Positions 35,345 to 47,689 of a stretch of 64,000 nucleotides of DNA are shown in pieces. The stretch is from positions 994,501 through 1,058,500 of the forward strand of contig NW_027017953.1 in NCBI RefSeq assembly GCF_032854445.1, written 5' to 3'. Both the position numbers and the translations under genes were made by a program. This DNA is from Liolophura sinensis. Its lineage: Eukaryota; Mollusca; Polyplacophora; Chitonida; Chitonidae. The notes beneath the pieces are model-generated. The model was not told where the DNA came from, searched no databases, and saw nothing but the letters and a program-made list of their open reading frames with translations. How positions within the stretch are numbered: position 1 is the first letter of the stretch; every line of letters starts with the position of its first letter.

Positions 35345-36745
35345 GACGCCAAATAATTAAAATATTAAAATATTAAACCGATATGAAGGATACCCTATGG
35401 AATATAGCTAGCACCACAGTTCAAAAGAGACGCCAGGTTTGAGATATTAAACTGACATGAAGGATACCCTATGGAATATAGCTAGCACCACAGTTCAAAA
35501 GAGACACCAGGTTGAAATATTAAACTGATATGAAGGATACCCTATGGAATACGGCTAGCACCACAGTTCAAAAGAGACGCCAGGTTGAAATATTAAACTG
35601 ATATGAAGGATACCCTATGGAATATAGATAGCACCACGGTTCAAAAGAGACGCCAGGTTTGAGATATTAAACCGATATGAAGGATACCCCATGGAATATA
35701 GCTAGCACCACAGTTCAAAAGAGACGCCAGGTTTGAGATATTAAACTGATGTGAAGGATACCCTATGGAATATAGCTAGCACCACAGTTCAAAAGAGACG
35801 CCAGGTTGAAATATTAAACTGATATGAAGGATACCCTATGGAATGTAGATAGCACCACCGTTCAAGAGAGACACCAGGTTAAAATATTAAACTGATATGA
35901 AGGATACCCTATGGAATATGGCTAGCACCACCGTTCAAAAGAGACACCAGATTAAAATATTAAACTGATATGAAGGATACCCTATTGAATACGGCTAGCA
36001 CCACAGTTCAAAAGAGACGCCAGGTTTGAGATATTAAACTGATGTGAAGGATACCCTATGGAATATAGCTAGCACCACAGTTCAAAAGAGATGCCAGGTT
36101 GAAATATTAAACTGATATGAAGGATACCCTATGGAATGTAGATAGCACCACCGTTCAAAAGAGACACCAGGTTAAAATATTAAACTGATATGAAGGATAC
36201 CCTATGGAATATGGCTAGCACCACCGTTCAAAAGAGACACCAGGTTGAAATATTAAACTGATATGAAGGATACCCTATTGAATACGGCTAGCACCACAGT
36301 TCAAAAGAGACACCAGGTTAAAATATTAAACTGATATGAAGGATACCCTATGGAATACAGCTAGCACCACAGTTCAAAAGAGACGCCAGGTTAAAATATT
36401 AAACTGATATGAAGCATACCCTATGGAATATAGCTAGCACCACCGGTCGAAAGAGATGGGAGGTTTGAGATATTTGACTGATACGAAGGATACCATATGG
36501 AATATAGCTAGCACCACCGGTCGAAAGAGATGGGAGGTTTGAGATATTTGACTGATACGAAGGATACCATATGGAATATAGCTAGCACCACAGTTCAAAA
36601 GAGACGCCAGGTTAAAATATTAAACTGATATGAAGGATACCCTATGGAATATAACTAGCACCACCGATCGAAAGAGATGGGAGGTTTGAGATATTTGACT
36701 GATACGAAGGATACCCTATGGAATATAGCTAGCGCCACGGTTAAA
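35345..36745. repeat. Tandem array, about 73-bp unit, about 19 copies
   Basis: The unit contains GAAGGATACCCTATGGAATA, TAGCTAGCACCACAGTTCAA, AAGAGACGCCAGGTTGAAAT and ATTAAACTGATAT. Toward the 3' end a diverged subtype (GGTCGAAAGAGATGGGAGGT, TTTGACTGATACG) is interleaved with the standard one, as expected from unequal crossover. Confidence 0.94.
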
Positions 36746-37779
36746 AAAAAAAATTTGCCCTGAATAATGCTATTTAACCCCTGCAAATAAAGAGTCCTGA
36801 GAAACAAAATTCTCGGTAATTTCTGTAAAATTTTCCTGATGTGACGTAGTAATATTCCTTATATGACAATGAATCAGGCTGATATGACGTCGTGTACGCT
36901 GTTACGCTGGAATGATGTCATGCCCGTTTGAAAGTATGACATCGTTTGTTGCTATTAGTCAGTGATGGGTGACGTCAAGTGTTCTTGCATGAAATCAGTC
37001 CAGGCAAAATTGGAAATGACAGAAAACTTTTGTTTCGGTATTATCCTCCCGAACTAACAAAGGTTTTAATACAATGCTCTTATTCTACAATTTAAGAGAA
37101 GAATTCTGACTGCCCGTATCATTTAACCTTGCCTTTAGGACATACATGTCTCAACACTAAAGTACATTGTAGGTCCTTAATCATAAATATTTAGTCATAC
37201 CAAGTGCTAGCTGGACTAGGTGATATAACCTTGGAGGGTTAGTCTGTGTCCATGGCATGACTGTACAATCAAATGATACCTCCTCGGTATGACTACAGTC
37301 AAATGATACCGCCATGGTATGACTGTACAGTCAAGTGATACCTCCATGGTATAACGGTGCAGTCAAATGATACCTCCAGTGTATGTACAGTCAAATGATT
37401 TCGGTCCAGCTATGGATGGACTGAAATCCAGCCAAGGGAAACCATTGTAAAAATTTAGAGTATTCTTTTGCAAATGTTTAGTTTGAATGTAGCCGATATA
37501 GTGTCATCTACTCTGAGCCTAATAGCCCACATGTACTGACAGTTTTACAGAATGTACCCATTTGTATGTAGTCCATATGTCCACCTGTATGACGTTATAT
37601 GTGTTTGATGTGTACCAGTACTTAACTTTATTGTCAGCATGTACTGACCAGTCTTACGTCACCGCCAGACCTGGCTTACGTGTGCTCTGTAGGTCATACG
37701 ATATTGACTATATCCTATATGTACCTGTGTGTTAATTTAACTTGTGCCTGTTGGCCTGCGTCATTCTGGCTGTACCCTA
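36746..37779. other. Intergenic sequence, no gene seen
   Basis: No coding signal. A weak short repeat (GTCAAATGATACCTCC) recurs about five times between 37,260 and 37,400. Confidence 0.5.
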
Positions 37780-37984
37780 ATTCCTCAACCTTTTTGCTTA
37801 TGAAAGACCAACTTTCTGTGCAATTTGTGCACATTTATAATTTGATTTTGGAGACAAAACTACATTGGTTGGATTTGGCCATTTTCAGGCCCTCACAAAA
37901 AGTATTATCTTATTAGTCTATATAGAATAAAGCCTTAAGAATACGCTTGCATAAACACCGTGCAAACAGGCTGAAGAATTACAG
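37780..37984 (+). repeat. Dispersed repeat family B, copy 2
   Basis: Runs from ATTCCTCAACC through GTGCAATTTGTGCACATTTA, GAGACAAAACTACATTGGTT and GCATAAACACCGTGCAAACA to GAAGAATTACAG. It matches copies at 33.0 and 38.75 kb and an inverted one at 39.7 kb. Confidence 0.7.
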
Positions 37985-38104
37985 TATGTGTACATGTAAG
38001 TTTTAAGCTGCAAACAGTGGTAGTATTTTAGAATTTGAAGTCTACTTAAAGCACGACAGTTCACAAGTGTAAATAACACTCATGTAGTTGGTCATTATCA
38101 TGTG

Positions 38105-38530
38105 TGTGGACAGTTGTACTGTATTGGTATATAGGCCTATTGTATTGTATTGGTATATAGGCCTATTGTACTGTATTGGTATGTCGGCCTATTGTACTGT
38201 ATCAGTATATAGGCCTGTTGTACTGTATTGCTATATAGGCCTATTGTACTGTATCGGTATATAGGCCTTTTGTACTGTATTGGTATATAGGCCTATTGTA
38301 CTGTATAGGTATATAGGCCTATTGTACTGTATAGGTATATAGGCCTATTGTACTGTATAGGTATATAGGCCTGAGAACTGTATTGGTACATAGGCCTATT
38401 GTACTGTATCAGTATATAGGCCTATTGTACTGTATCGGTATATAGGCCTGTTGTACTGTATCGCTATATAGGCCTGTTGTACTGTATCGCTATATAGGCC
38501 TGTTGTACTGTATCGGTATACAGGCCTACT
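38105..38530. repeat. Tandem array, 26-bp unit, about 16 copies
   Basis: TGTACTGTATTGGTATATAG followed by GCCTAT, with T/C changes in TATTGG versus TATCGG and TATAGG. Confidence 0.93.
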
Positions 38531-38750
38531 GTCTCCTCAAGACAAAGGCATTGTTTACAATAACCAACTGAATAATGAATAATACAGTGGAACAGCATGC
38601 ATATTAAATAACACCTCGTTCATAAAAGTGATAGTAAATAATTCAAAGATACAAATTGATTCTGTGGACAGTTGCTTTGACAGAACAGTGTGGAGCTGAA
38701 TGTTATAGTGTGATCACCTGAACAATATGGTTTCTGAGAAAAAGATACTC

Positions 38751-38948
38751 AAATTCCTCAACCTTTGCGCATATGAAAGAGCTCAGCTAGTTTCAGTGCA
38801 ATTTGTGCAGAATCTTAATTGATTTTAGAGACAAAATTATATCGGTTGGATTGGCCCGTTTCCGTTCTTCACCAATAGTTTAACGTCAACACAGAATACA
38901 GAAATATGCTCTCAGAATATGCTTGAATAAACACCTTGCAAACAAGGT
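38751..38948 (+). repeat. Dispersed repeat family B, copy 3
   Basis: ATTCCTCAACCTTTGCGCAT, CAGTGCAATTTGTGCAGAAT and GAATATGCTTGAATAAACAC then CTTGCAAAC align with copy 2 throughout. Confidence 0.7.
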
Positions 38949-38954
38949 GTTTGT

Positions 38955-39390
38955 GTGGCCCCCAGGAAACCGGGGTATATGTAGTTACTTTTGAGGAATG
39001 TAACTCCAGGAGTCCAAGGTACATGTAGTTACTGTTGAGGAATGTGGCCCTAAGGGCCAGAGGTACATGTAGTTACTTTTGAGGAATGTAACTCCAGGAG
39101 TCCAGGGAACATGTAGTTACTTTTGAGGAATGTAACTCCAGGAGTCCAGGGAACATCTAGTTACTTTTGAGGAATGTAACTCTAGGAGTCCAGGGAACAT
39201 GTAGTTACTGTTAAGGAATGTAACTCCAGGAGTCCGGGGTACATGTAGTTACTGTTGAGGAATGTAACTCCAGGAGTCCGGGGTACATGTAGTTACTGTT
39301 GAGGAATGTGGCCCCAAGGGCCGGGGGTGCATGTAGTTACTGTTGAGGAACGTGGCCCCAAGGGCCCGGGGTACATGTATGTGTTTGACT
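38955..39390. repeat. Tandem array, about 45-bp unit, about 9 copies
   Basis: TTGAGGAATGTAACTCCAGG, AGTCCGGGGTACATGTAGTT and ACTG repeat; a second subtype has GTGGCCCCAAGGGCC in place of GTAACTCCAGGAGTCC. Confidence 0.9.
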
Positions 39391-39689
39391 TACACAGTAA
39401 AGCTCTGGTGTACAAATCAACCTTTACCATGACTAAAAATACAAAGTTGGTGTAATGTCGGATACCATGACACTTGTTCTGGTCTGTGCTGTATGATCTA
39501 TACGACAGCTATTATGTATAATGTAGACCCATATCCTGGACAGTTTATCTGTATAGACACTGTGCGGTCAATTATTTAAGAAAAATAAAACGACTCTTGG
39601 ATACATTTGGTTTTTGTACATTTTGTGTTCTTGGGGGCTTGAGGAGATGGATAATAGTACTGGTACATTTTGAGTTGTCAAGGAATTAT

Positions 39690-39815
39690 GTTTGCACATA
39701 ATGAGCCCCAGAACTAACCATTCCAACCAATGTAGTTTTGTCTCCATCAAATTGAAAACATGCATAAATTCCCCTGAAGGTTGGTCTTTCATATGCGAAA
39801 AGGTTAAGGAATTAA
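39690..39815 (-). repeat. Dispersed repeat family B, copy 4 (inverted, truncated)
   Basis: On the minus strand it reads CCTTAACCTTTTCGCATATG, AAAGACCAACC and GAGACAAAACTACATTGGTT, matching the first half of copy 2. A SINE follows immediately at 39,841. Confidence 0.65.
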
Positions 39816-39840
39816 TATATCAGTTCACCCACATTCGTGT

Positions 39841-40082
39841 GGCTAATATTTATATTTTTGATTGGTGTTTTACGCCGTACTCAAGAATATTTCACTTACA
39901 TAAGGGCGGACAGCATGACGGTGGGAGGAAACCAGGCAGAGCCCGGGAGAAACTCATTAGCGACTGCAGATTAGACAGACCTTGCCATGTATCTTGCTGG
40001 AGAGGAAGCCAGCATGAGCAGAATTAGATCTCACAGCCCTGCTTATGTGCTATCCTTCTTGGCCACAGAGGCCCCCTCGTGC
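39841..40082 (-). mobile_element. Near full-length SINE, minus orientation
   Basis: On the minus strand it starts GGGGGCCTCTGTGGCCAAGA (tRNA-like A-box region), has a decayed B box, then GCTCATGCTGGCTTCCTCTC, GGTTTCCTCCCACCGTCATG and ends TGAAATATTCTTGAGTACGG, CGTAAAACACCAATC plus an AT-rich tail. About 240 bp. It joins the head seen at 61.5 kb to the tail seen at 4.7 and 21.6 kb, defining the whole element. Confidence 0.8.
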
Positions 40083-40104
40083 ACCTAATACATGTACCAT
40101 TACA

Positions 40105-40335
40105 ATTTGATTCTCCGATTTCCTGCAGTCCATGCAGGTTTCCTAGCATTACAATATGACTCTCTGATTTCCTGTATTCCGTGCCCGTTTCCTAGCATTA
40201 CAATTTGACTCTCTGATTTCCTGTATTCCGTGCCTGTTTCCTAGCATTACAATTTGATTCTCCGATTTCCTGTATTCCATGCCTGTTTCCTAGCATGACA
40301 ATTTGATTCTGCGATTTCCTGTACTCCATGCCTGG
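40105..40335. repeat. Tandem array, about 49-bp unit, about 4.5 copies
   Basis: CATTACAATTTGATTCTCCG, ATTTCCTGTATTCCATGCCT and GTTTCCTAG repeat. The last unit grades directly into the following 86-bp array. Confidence 0.9.
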
Positions 40336-41400
40336 AGGTTCCTACACACACATCATGTCATTGGTGAAGGGCAGGTAACTCAGTCACGGGCCACACGACA
40401 AGGTACAGCCAATCCTAATGGAGGTCTCTACACACACATCGTGTCATTGGTGAAGGGCAGGTAACTCTGTCACGGGGCACAGGACAGGGTACAGCCAATC
40501 CTACTGGGGGTTCCTACACACACATCATGTCCTTGGTGAAGGGCTGGTAACTCAGTCACAGGGCACAGGACAAGGTACAGCCAATCCTAATGGAGGTCTC
40601 TACACACACATCGTGTCATTGGTGAAGGGCAGGTAACTCAGTCACGGGCCACAGGACATGGTACAGCCAATCCTAATGGAGGTTCCTACACGCACATCAT
40701 GTCATTGGTGAAGGGCAGGTAACTCTGTCACGGGGCACACGACAAGGTACAGCCAATCCTACTCGGGGTTCCTACACACACATCGTGTCATTGGTGAAGG
40801 GCAGGTAACTCTGTCATGGGGCACACAACAAGGTACAGCCAATCCTACTCGAGGTCCCTACACACACATCGTGTCATTGGTGAAGGGCAGGTAACTCAGT
40901 CACGGGCCACACGACAGGGTACAGCCAATCCTACTCGAGGTTCCTACACACACATCATGTCCTTGGTGAAGGGCTGGTAACTCAGTCACGGGGCACGGGA
41001 CAGGGTACAGCCAATCCTAATGGAGGTCTCTACACACACATCATGTCATTGGTGAAGGGCTGGTAAATCAGTCACGGGCCACACGACAAGGTACAGCCAA
41101 TCCTAATGGAGGTTCCCACACACACATCGTGTCATTGGTGAAGGGCAGATAACTCTGTCACGGGGCACAGGACAAGGTACAGCCAATCCTAATGGAGGTT
41201 CCTACACACACATCGTGTCATTGGTGAAGGGCAGGTAACTCAGTCACGGGGCACACGACAAGGTACAGCCAATCCTAATGGAGGTTCCTACACACACATC
41301 GTGTCATTGGTGAAGGGCAGGTAACTCAGTCACGGGGCACACGACAAGGTACAACCAATCCTACTGGGAGTTCCTACACACACATCGTGTCATTGGTGAA
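40336..41400. repeat. Tandem array, 86-bp unit, about 12 copies
   Basis: The unit contains GGTTCCTACACACACATCGT, GTCATTGGTGAAGGGCAGGT, AACTCAGTCACGGGGCACAC and GACAAGGTACAGCCAATCCT. Copies differ at a few positions (GGTCTC versus GGTTCC; CATCGT versus CATCAT). Confidence 0.94.
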
Positions 41401-42245
41401 TACTTAGGGTTGTTAGTCTGTACTCAAAAAAGATTGTCTGGCCTCCAAATCATGGGGGAAAAGAGAATCAAGCCAAGGATTTTCATTTATTGCAATATTA
41501 ATTTCTTATGACGACAACAACAAATGATGAATTGGATTTCTTTTTACAAAATTCATGCTTTTGGAAAATCATGCACGTTCCTAAGAACTTATTATCTTGT
41601 GCAATTTGAATCAACTTTCCTTAAATCTACTACTAATAACATATCAATAAACACTCAGTATAAAAAAATTAAATAAATAGTATTGATCTATGAGAAAGGA
41701 TGCAGGATGCACAATACAGCAGTAATGAGGGGTTCCCTCGTGTCAAACAACTCAGTGGGTAATGTACTTTTACCTCTCATCATCTTGTTCAAGAACTTAT
41801 TTACTTGTCTGCCATAAAAGAGGTTGCTAGTATAAAAGGACCTGAAGTTCCACCTGATGAAATATACCACAGTACAATGAGATCTGCATTCCAAGTGATT
41901 TCAAACACTGCTGTATGGCTTTCTACTACACTATTAAAAACACTAATGATTCTTGCTTACCACATCAAAACTACAGCACCTGAGCACAGTTTCGCAGAAC
42001 ATTATAGGTTCAACAAATTGCTCAAACCAATAGTTTTCTTGTATCATGGAGCATTTCTGCTTCAGTAAAAACAAAACTTTGGTTCTTTAGTGAGACCAAG
42101 CCGTATGGTCAAAGACTCTGCCATCTAACCAGATCTACATCACACTAACCACATCACACTTTTGCATACCTGGTCTTATATAGATCGGCCATTAGCCAGA
42201 CTATAAATAAATTACTACTGTTGCCCCAAAAATATGCACCGTCTA
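41401..42245. other. Non-coding; probable COA7 3' UTR and flank
   Basis: AT-rich, with no protein-like ORF of note (an 87-codon frame at 41,805-42,068 has no recognisable features). It follows the COA7 stop on the minus strand. Confidence 0.45.
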
Positions 42246-45200
42246 TCATTGGCCAAATGTTAATGTGCGCTGAGCTTTGTTCACAGCATCGGCCATTTCC
42301 TTAGCCTGTTGTTTGTACTTTTCAGACAGTCTTTCATCTTTCTTCACCCCATCTCCCTTCTGGTACATCTGACTGACATTGGAACAAGCATACATGTTTC
42401 CCAACTCACACGCTTTCACAGAGTACTTGAAGGCTTTTGCCATATCTTTGGGTACGTCTTTCCTCCCGCTTATGTAGAGGCCGCTGGCCTGGTAGCAGCC
42501 AAACTGATAGTCATTATTACAGGCCTTTATGAAGTACTCTAGGGCCTTTCTGAAGTCTTTGTCCCCGACTTTCCCACCTCCATAGATCAGCCCTGCATTG
42601 TGACAGCCCGGCATGTACCCAAGTTCACACGCCTTCACGTGGTACTTGAGGGCATCATCCATTTTTTTCTCACAACCTGAAACCCACAAAAATGGCAACG
42701 ACTCAGAGTGACCCCATTTGTCATTATGCTTTATCTGTGTGTAAAACTTCTGTTCAGTACATGCAGTGCTTTTGGAGAAACCACCCTTGACATGTACCTT
42801 AACACTGATTTTAACATACATTACACTAAGTTCTGAATATTTTACTTTGTAAATTTGTAATAACATTGCTTTCCCCTTTCTTAGATGCCGGCACCAACAT
42901 TCAGCCTCATTTCATATAGGATTCCAGCACCACCACTCAGCCTCACTTCATACAGGATTAGGGCACCACCACTCAGCCTCACTTCATACAGGATTAGGGC
43001 ACCACCACTCAGTCTCACTTCATACAGGATTAGGGCACCACCACTGAGTCTCACTTCATACAGGATTAGGGCACCACCACTCAGCCTCACTTCATACAGG
43101 ATTCTGGCACCAACATTCAGCCTCACTTCACACAAGATGCCGGCACCAACACTCAGCCTCACTTCATACAGGATTCCAGCACCACCACTCAGTCTCACTT
43201 CATACAGGATTAGGGCACCACCACTCAGTCTCACTTCATACAGGATTAGGGCACCACCACTCCGTCTCACTTCATACAGGATTCTGGCACCAACATTCAG
43301 CCTCACTTCATACAGGATTCTGGCACCAACATTCAGCCTCACTTCATACAGGATGGCAGCACCAACATTCAGCCTCACTTCATACAGGATTCCAGCACCA
43401 CCACTCAGCCTGACTTCATACAGAATGCTGGCACCAACATCTCGGCCTCACTTAATACAGGATGGCCGCACCAACACTCAGCCTCACTTCATACAGGATG
43501 GCGGCACCAACACTCAGTCTCACCTCATACAAGATGCCGACACCAACACTCAGTCTCACTTCATACAAGATGGCCGCACCAACACTCAGCCTCACTTCAT
43601 ACAGGATGCCGGCACCAACACTCAGTCTCACTTCATACAAAATGCCAGTACCAACACTTAGTCTCACTTCACACAAGATGCCGGCACCAACACTCAGCCT
43701 CACTTCATACAGGATGGCGGCACCAACACTCAGCCTCACTTCATACAAGATGCCGGCACCAACACTCAGTCTCACTTCATACAAGATGGCCGCACCAACA
43801 CTCAGCCTCACTTCATACAGGATGCCGGCACCAACACTCAGTCTCACCTCATACAAAATGCCAGTACCAACACTTAGTCTCACTTCACACAAGATGCCGG
43901 CACCAACACTCAGCCTCACTTCATACAGGATGGCGGCACCAACACTCAGTCTCACTTCATACAGGATGCCGGCACCAACACTCAGTCTCACTTCACACAA
44001 GATGCCGGCACCAACACTCAGCCTCACTTCATACAGGATGACGGCACCAACACTCAGTCTCACTTTATACAAAATGCCAGCACCAACACTTAGTCTCACT
44101 TCACACAAGACGCCGGCACCAACACTCAGCCTCACTTCATACAGGATGGCGGCACCAATACTCAGTCTCACTTCATACAAGGTGGGGGCACCAACACTCA
44201 GCCTCACTTTATACAGGGAGCAAAAAAGAGGACTGTGCAGTTATTTACATTCACTTGCCACTCTGTACCAACTAATGGACACCTCCACCAGTTTGGATCC
44301 ATTCATACATAGTATATGAAGTCAGACAAAACTTGTTTTACCTCTTCCTAAAACTCTGTAGTTTCCAAATTTGTAGCAGCTGTGTCCATAGTTATTATCA
44401 TCACAGTTTGTCTGGAAAACCTTAGCAGCTTTTTCAAAGTCTTTCTGTATACTTTCAAGAAAATCTGCGAGTCGATGACATCCTGCAAAAGAGAAATACC
44501 TTAACATATTAGTGAATTATCTTTTTACTGGTGTCATTTTAATATAGAAGATTGTATTATAGAGTAGATAAGACAGAAGTTAGATAAGAGACACGTAGGA
44601 CCAAGGCATCTTACATCAGCAACTGGGCCTGTTTACACAACTAAGCCTAACAAAGTTAGCCGACTTGCCACCTGATTTAGCCTGTTTCACAAAGAAAATA
44701 TTTGGCTATTCAGTGAAGTGTTTTTGTTTTAGATGTTCCAAGTAGCCTGAAATCGTTAGTCACATTCAGAGGTGGATAAGGTGAAGCATTTAATATTTCA
44801 TCTTTAAAAGTGTTATGTCTACAATTTTTGAAAATCTTACATCTTTTTAATGCTTATAAACCAGCAAAAGCCTACTTACAGTAGCTGGCTATCACCCTAA
44901 AGGGCTTAGCCGACTACTGATTCTTAGATGGCTACAAAAGTTTTGTGTAATAGGCCCCAGGGATTTCTTAGGAGTAGTCTCCACTTTATGGCTACTGAAA
45001 AGATGACTTCAAATTGCATGTAGAGCAAAATCTTTGCAGGTCCTGTTTTTTCCAAAAATGGTGTATCTTTCATGTGAAAATCAGTCCACATATTCAATTG
45101 TTTAGTTACATACAAAATCTCTGTGTAACACATTGGTAACATAAAAATGTCACACAAAAGGATTCACTGAAAACTCATAGGAGAATGTGAATAACAATTT

Positions 45201-45973
45201 ACAGTGTCATATTTTCTAGACTGAACAAATAACAAGATTCCATAGACAAAACCATAACGATGGAAGTGACGAATGGAGGTGTGGACTGATAGCAAATAAT
45301 ACATATATCAAGCCATGTAAAACATTATTTTACATACGCCAGTCACTGTTTTCGCCAGAAAGTAAGGCTTGTCTTGTAGTTTCTACACACTACGTCTTTT
45401 GTGTGTAGGCCTAGAGTTATAAGATGTCATTAATGGGTGAAATATCAGATAGTATATGATATGAAAATATACAACACAGCTGGAAACATGTTAGTAGCAC
45501 GAGCACTTACCATTAATCTGAGCCAAATTATGAATTAGTATTTATTTACAAAATATTATGACTTTCATTCAGATTAATAAAACATAAATGTGACAAAATG
45601 CTAAAATTTATGCCAATATGTCGTATGTTTTTCCATCATACGAAATGCTGATAGTTCCAGTTATTGTTATGTAAATGTTTTTATCAACATTTTTATTTAA
45701 ACAGGGTGTTTACAGGGGAGTAGAATATTTCTACATCAGTGGACGTAGGCCTACATATGGGTATGATACAATTCTGGTCTAAACATGATGTCTGTTATGT
45801 GTCTTTTGGAGAAAGCAGATTGACATGGGTTCAGTATTCGTTGTTTCCTCATTATTTGTTATACCTTCAGCGCTCTTTTCGCTGTAACACTGAAAACGAA
45901 ATTCTATGCCAATGTTTTTCAAGTATTCTTTCGCTTGCTTCTCATCTCTGAGGTCATAAGCGGGGACAGCCAT
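42246..45973 (-). CDS. COA7: COA7, cytochrome c oxidase assembly factor 7 (3 exons)
   Basis: COA7 (RESA1, C1orf163) is a SEL1-repeat, cysteine-rich protein of the mitochondrial intermembrane space needed for complex IV assembly; it binds haem in human. Exons on the minus strand: 45,973(ATG)-45,865; 44,482-44,342; 42,676-42,246 (TGA). Phases match (1/1) and the product is 226 aa; human is 231. The N-terminus (YLKNIGIEFRFQCYSEK then CHRLADFLESIQKDFEKAAK) and C-terminus (LTFGQ) match the family, with SEL1 repeats carrying ALKYHVKACELG, ALEYFIKACNND and AFKYSVKACELG, and regularly spaced Cys pairs. No N-terminal presequence, as expected for disulfide-relay import. Intron 2 is almost filled by a 36-bp satellite. 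Confidence 0.95.
42885..44215. repeat. Intronic satellite, 36-bp unit, about 37 copies
   Basis: The unit is CACCAACACTCAGTCTCACT followed by TCATACAAGATGCCGG. The first third is a subtype with GGATTAGGGCACCACCACTC. It lies in COA7 intron 2. As 36 is divisible by 3 and the unit lacks stops in several frames, frames of 160-285 codons appear on both strands; these are repeat artefacts unless shown to be translated. Confidence 0.95.
44483..45864 (-). other. COA7 intron 1
   Basis: AT-rich intron of about 1.4 kb between donor GAAG|GTATAA and acceptor TCTTTTGCAG. No repeat array or gene seen in it. Confidence 0.7.
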
Positions 45974-46260
45974 CACAAGTTAAAAGAAATGAAATGAAGA
46001 CAATCCGAGTTTGACCACACACGCGAGCCCCAGTCGCGCACCTGCGTATAAATCACACAAGACTTCGCCACCAGGGGGCGTCTTGGCGCCAAGAACGAGA
46101 AGTGACAACGAATGGCCACAGTCATCTGTTTGCTCGCCAGCTTTTGAGAAATATTGAAGATGTGTCAGACATTGTCAGTAGTGACAGAAGTGGTGGGTAG
46201 GTAAACTAGAGGGAGTGAGATCTGAAGAGGTTCACCCTGCCTCTTATGGTCGCCGTTCCG
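45974..46260. promoter_or_regulatory. CpG-rich COA7 promoter region, possibly divergent
   Basis: CpGs cluster here (ACGCGAGCCCCAGTCGCGCA; GTCTTGGCGCC; GGTCGCCGTTCCGCC) compared with the AT-rich flanks. It lies directly upstream of the COA7 ATG. On the plus strand a good donor (GGGTAG|GTAAAC, 46,200/46,201) suggests a non-coding first exon of a plus-strand transcript, perhaps the zinc-finger gene 4.7 kb away; this is inference. Confidence 0.55.
46067..46082 (+). promoter_or_regulatory. CTCF-like motif
   Basis: GCCACCAGGGGGCGTC matches the bilaterian CTCF core (CCASYAGRKGGCRS) at essentially every position. It sits in the COA7 promoter region. Confidence 0.5.
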
Positions 46261-47689
46261 CCACATTGCCAAGGTAATGACCATGTACCAGTGTCTTCCT
46301 TGATGAAAATTTCTCAGTAACGCAGCATGAAATGTTGTTGATGATAAAAATTTGTTTACATCATAGCTTGTTTCCGGTGTAGGGGTACCATATAAAGTCC
46401 CTAGTTGGTTTGTAACTTCAGTAATTTATTTGTAGTGCTGGGTGTATGTTGATAATGAAAAATTACTACCTCTCAGCATGTTTACATGAAAATCTCGGAG
46501 AACTTCTGGGTGTAACAACTACTGTAGAGATGAGCATAAACTTACTGGTAATACCTTTAGGCCGGTGTGGTGATCTTCTAAGTGTCTAACCGTCCATCTT
46601 AAAAGACATTGGAATGAGCTATCCTTCAGTTTTTAATAGTGCATATAGCTTTGTTGTAAACACGTTACTCAGATTCAAGTGGCGCATCCACAGTTAGTTT
46701 TATTCAACCACACCAGAAGTTGGTGTGTGCTGCTGTTTTAGTGTGAATTTAAAGGCCCACTTTGTTCCTCAAAATGCATGCAGAATGGACCAGTTGGGTT
46801 TGTCATTTGCATGATTATACGTTGAGGCAGGTAAATATAAGAAATGTGGAAAACATACTGAAACATTTAATTAAAACTGAAGTAACTACCACAGAGATAT
46901 GGTGCAAAACTATTTCTTCAGATAAAAGCATCCTCTTCACGCACTACTAGCACTGGTAATTGTATGTTGTATTCAAGTAATTACCATTAAGCGAAATCCC
47001 ACCGAAAAAATTTTCTTTTCTGCTGTTGACAAACTCTTGTTTTCCATTCAAGATGCCATTCAAATCATATTTCATGCATATTTGCAGCTACATATAACCA
47101 TGCATTTACAATGATTTAGCTTGAATAAAACTTGTTTGAGACCATGGATTTACAGGCATTTGCCTTTTTACTCCTGCATACATGTTTATACTGGCATAGA
47201 CACAGAGGTGAAAATACTGCCAGAATAATGCAGGAGTTAGTGCAAAACTCTGCTTCACTGCCTATAAAGCTAGGCTCACTTGATGTTCATAATTCACAAA
47301 TGCTGGGCAGACTTCTCTGCTGTAGGAGGTACTATAATCTCCTGTTGTTATCACTCATAGTTTTCAGAGTGTCACCCCGTCTTTCATCTCTTATGTTTAT
47401 CATTGGCTTGCCCATGTCTCATCTGAAGGAGATGCCCAGATGCACACAGTAAAAAAAAAAAAACCCCGAATAATTCAAGTTAAAAAACACTCAGTCCAAG
47501 ATGTTACATGTGTAAGGTATATCAACATTTTCTTTGGTCAAGGATAACCCCAAACTGGTGTCATAGTACACTGCATGTAAAAATATGTTGTGCCTTTGAA
47601 CTATAAACAAATATTATCTGTCAAAACATACCAGTCCCAGTACTAATTTTGCAGTTACACTTGTCCCTTTTTGTCTAAATCTATGACTA
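46261..47689. other. 5' flank or first intron of the zinc-finger gene, no gene seen
   Basis: AT-rich, with a chance ORF of 106 codons at 47,132-47,452 that shows no family resemblance or bounding splice sites of note. Confidence 0.45.

Noticed and set aside
35345-36745. CRISPR-like array
   Set aside because: Units are contiguous without unique spacers, and the genome is clearly animal.
42885-44319. Long repeat-protein frames (12-residue period) as new genes
   Set aside because: They lie inside COA7 intron 2, are equally open on both strands and follow the 36-bp satellite.
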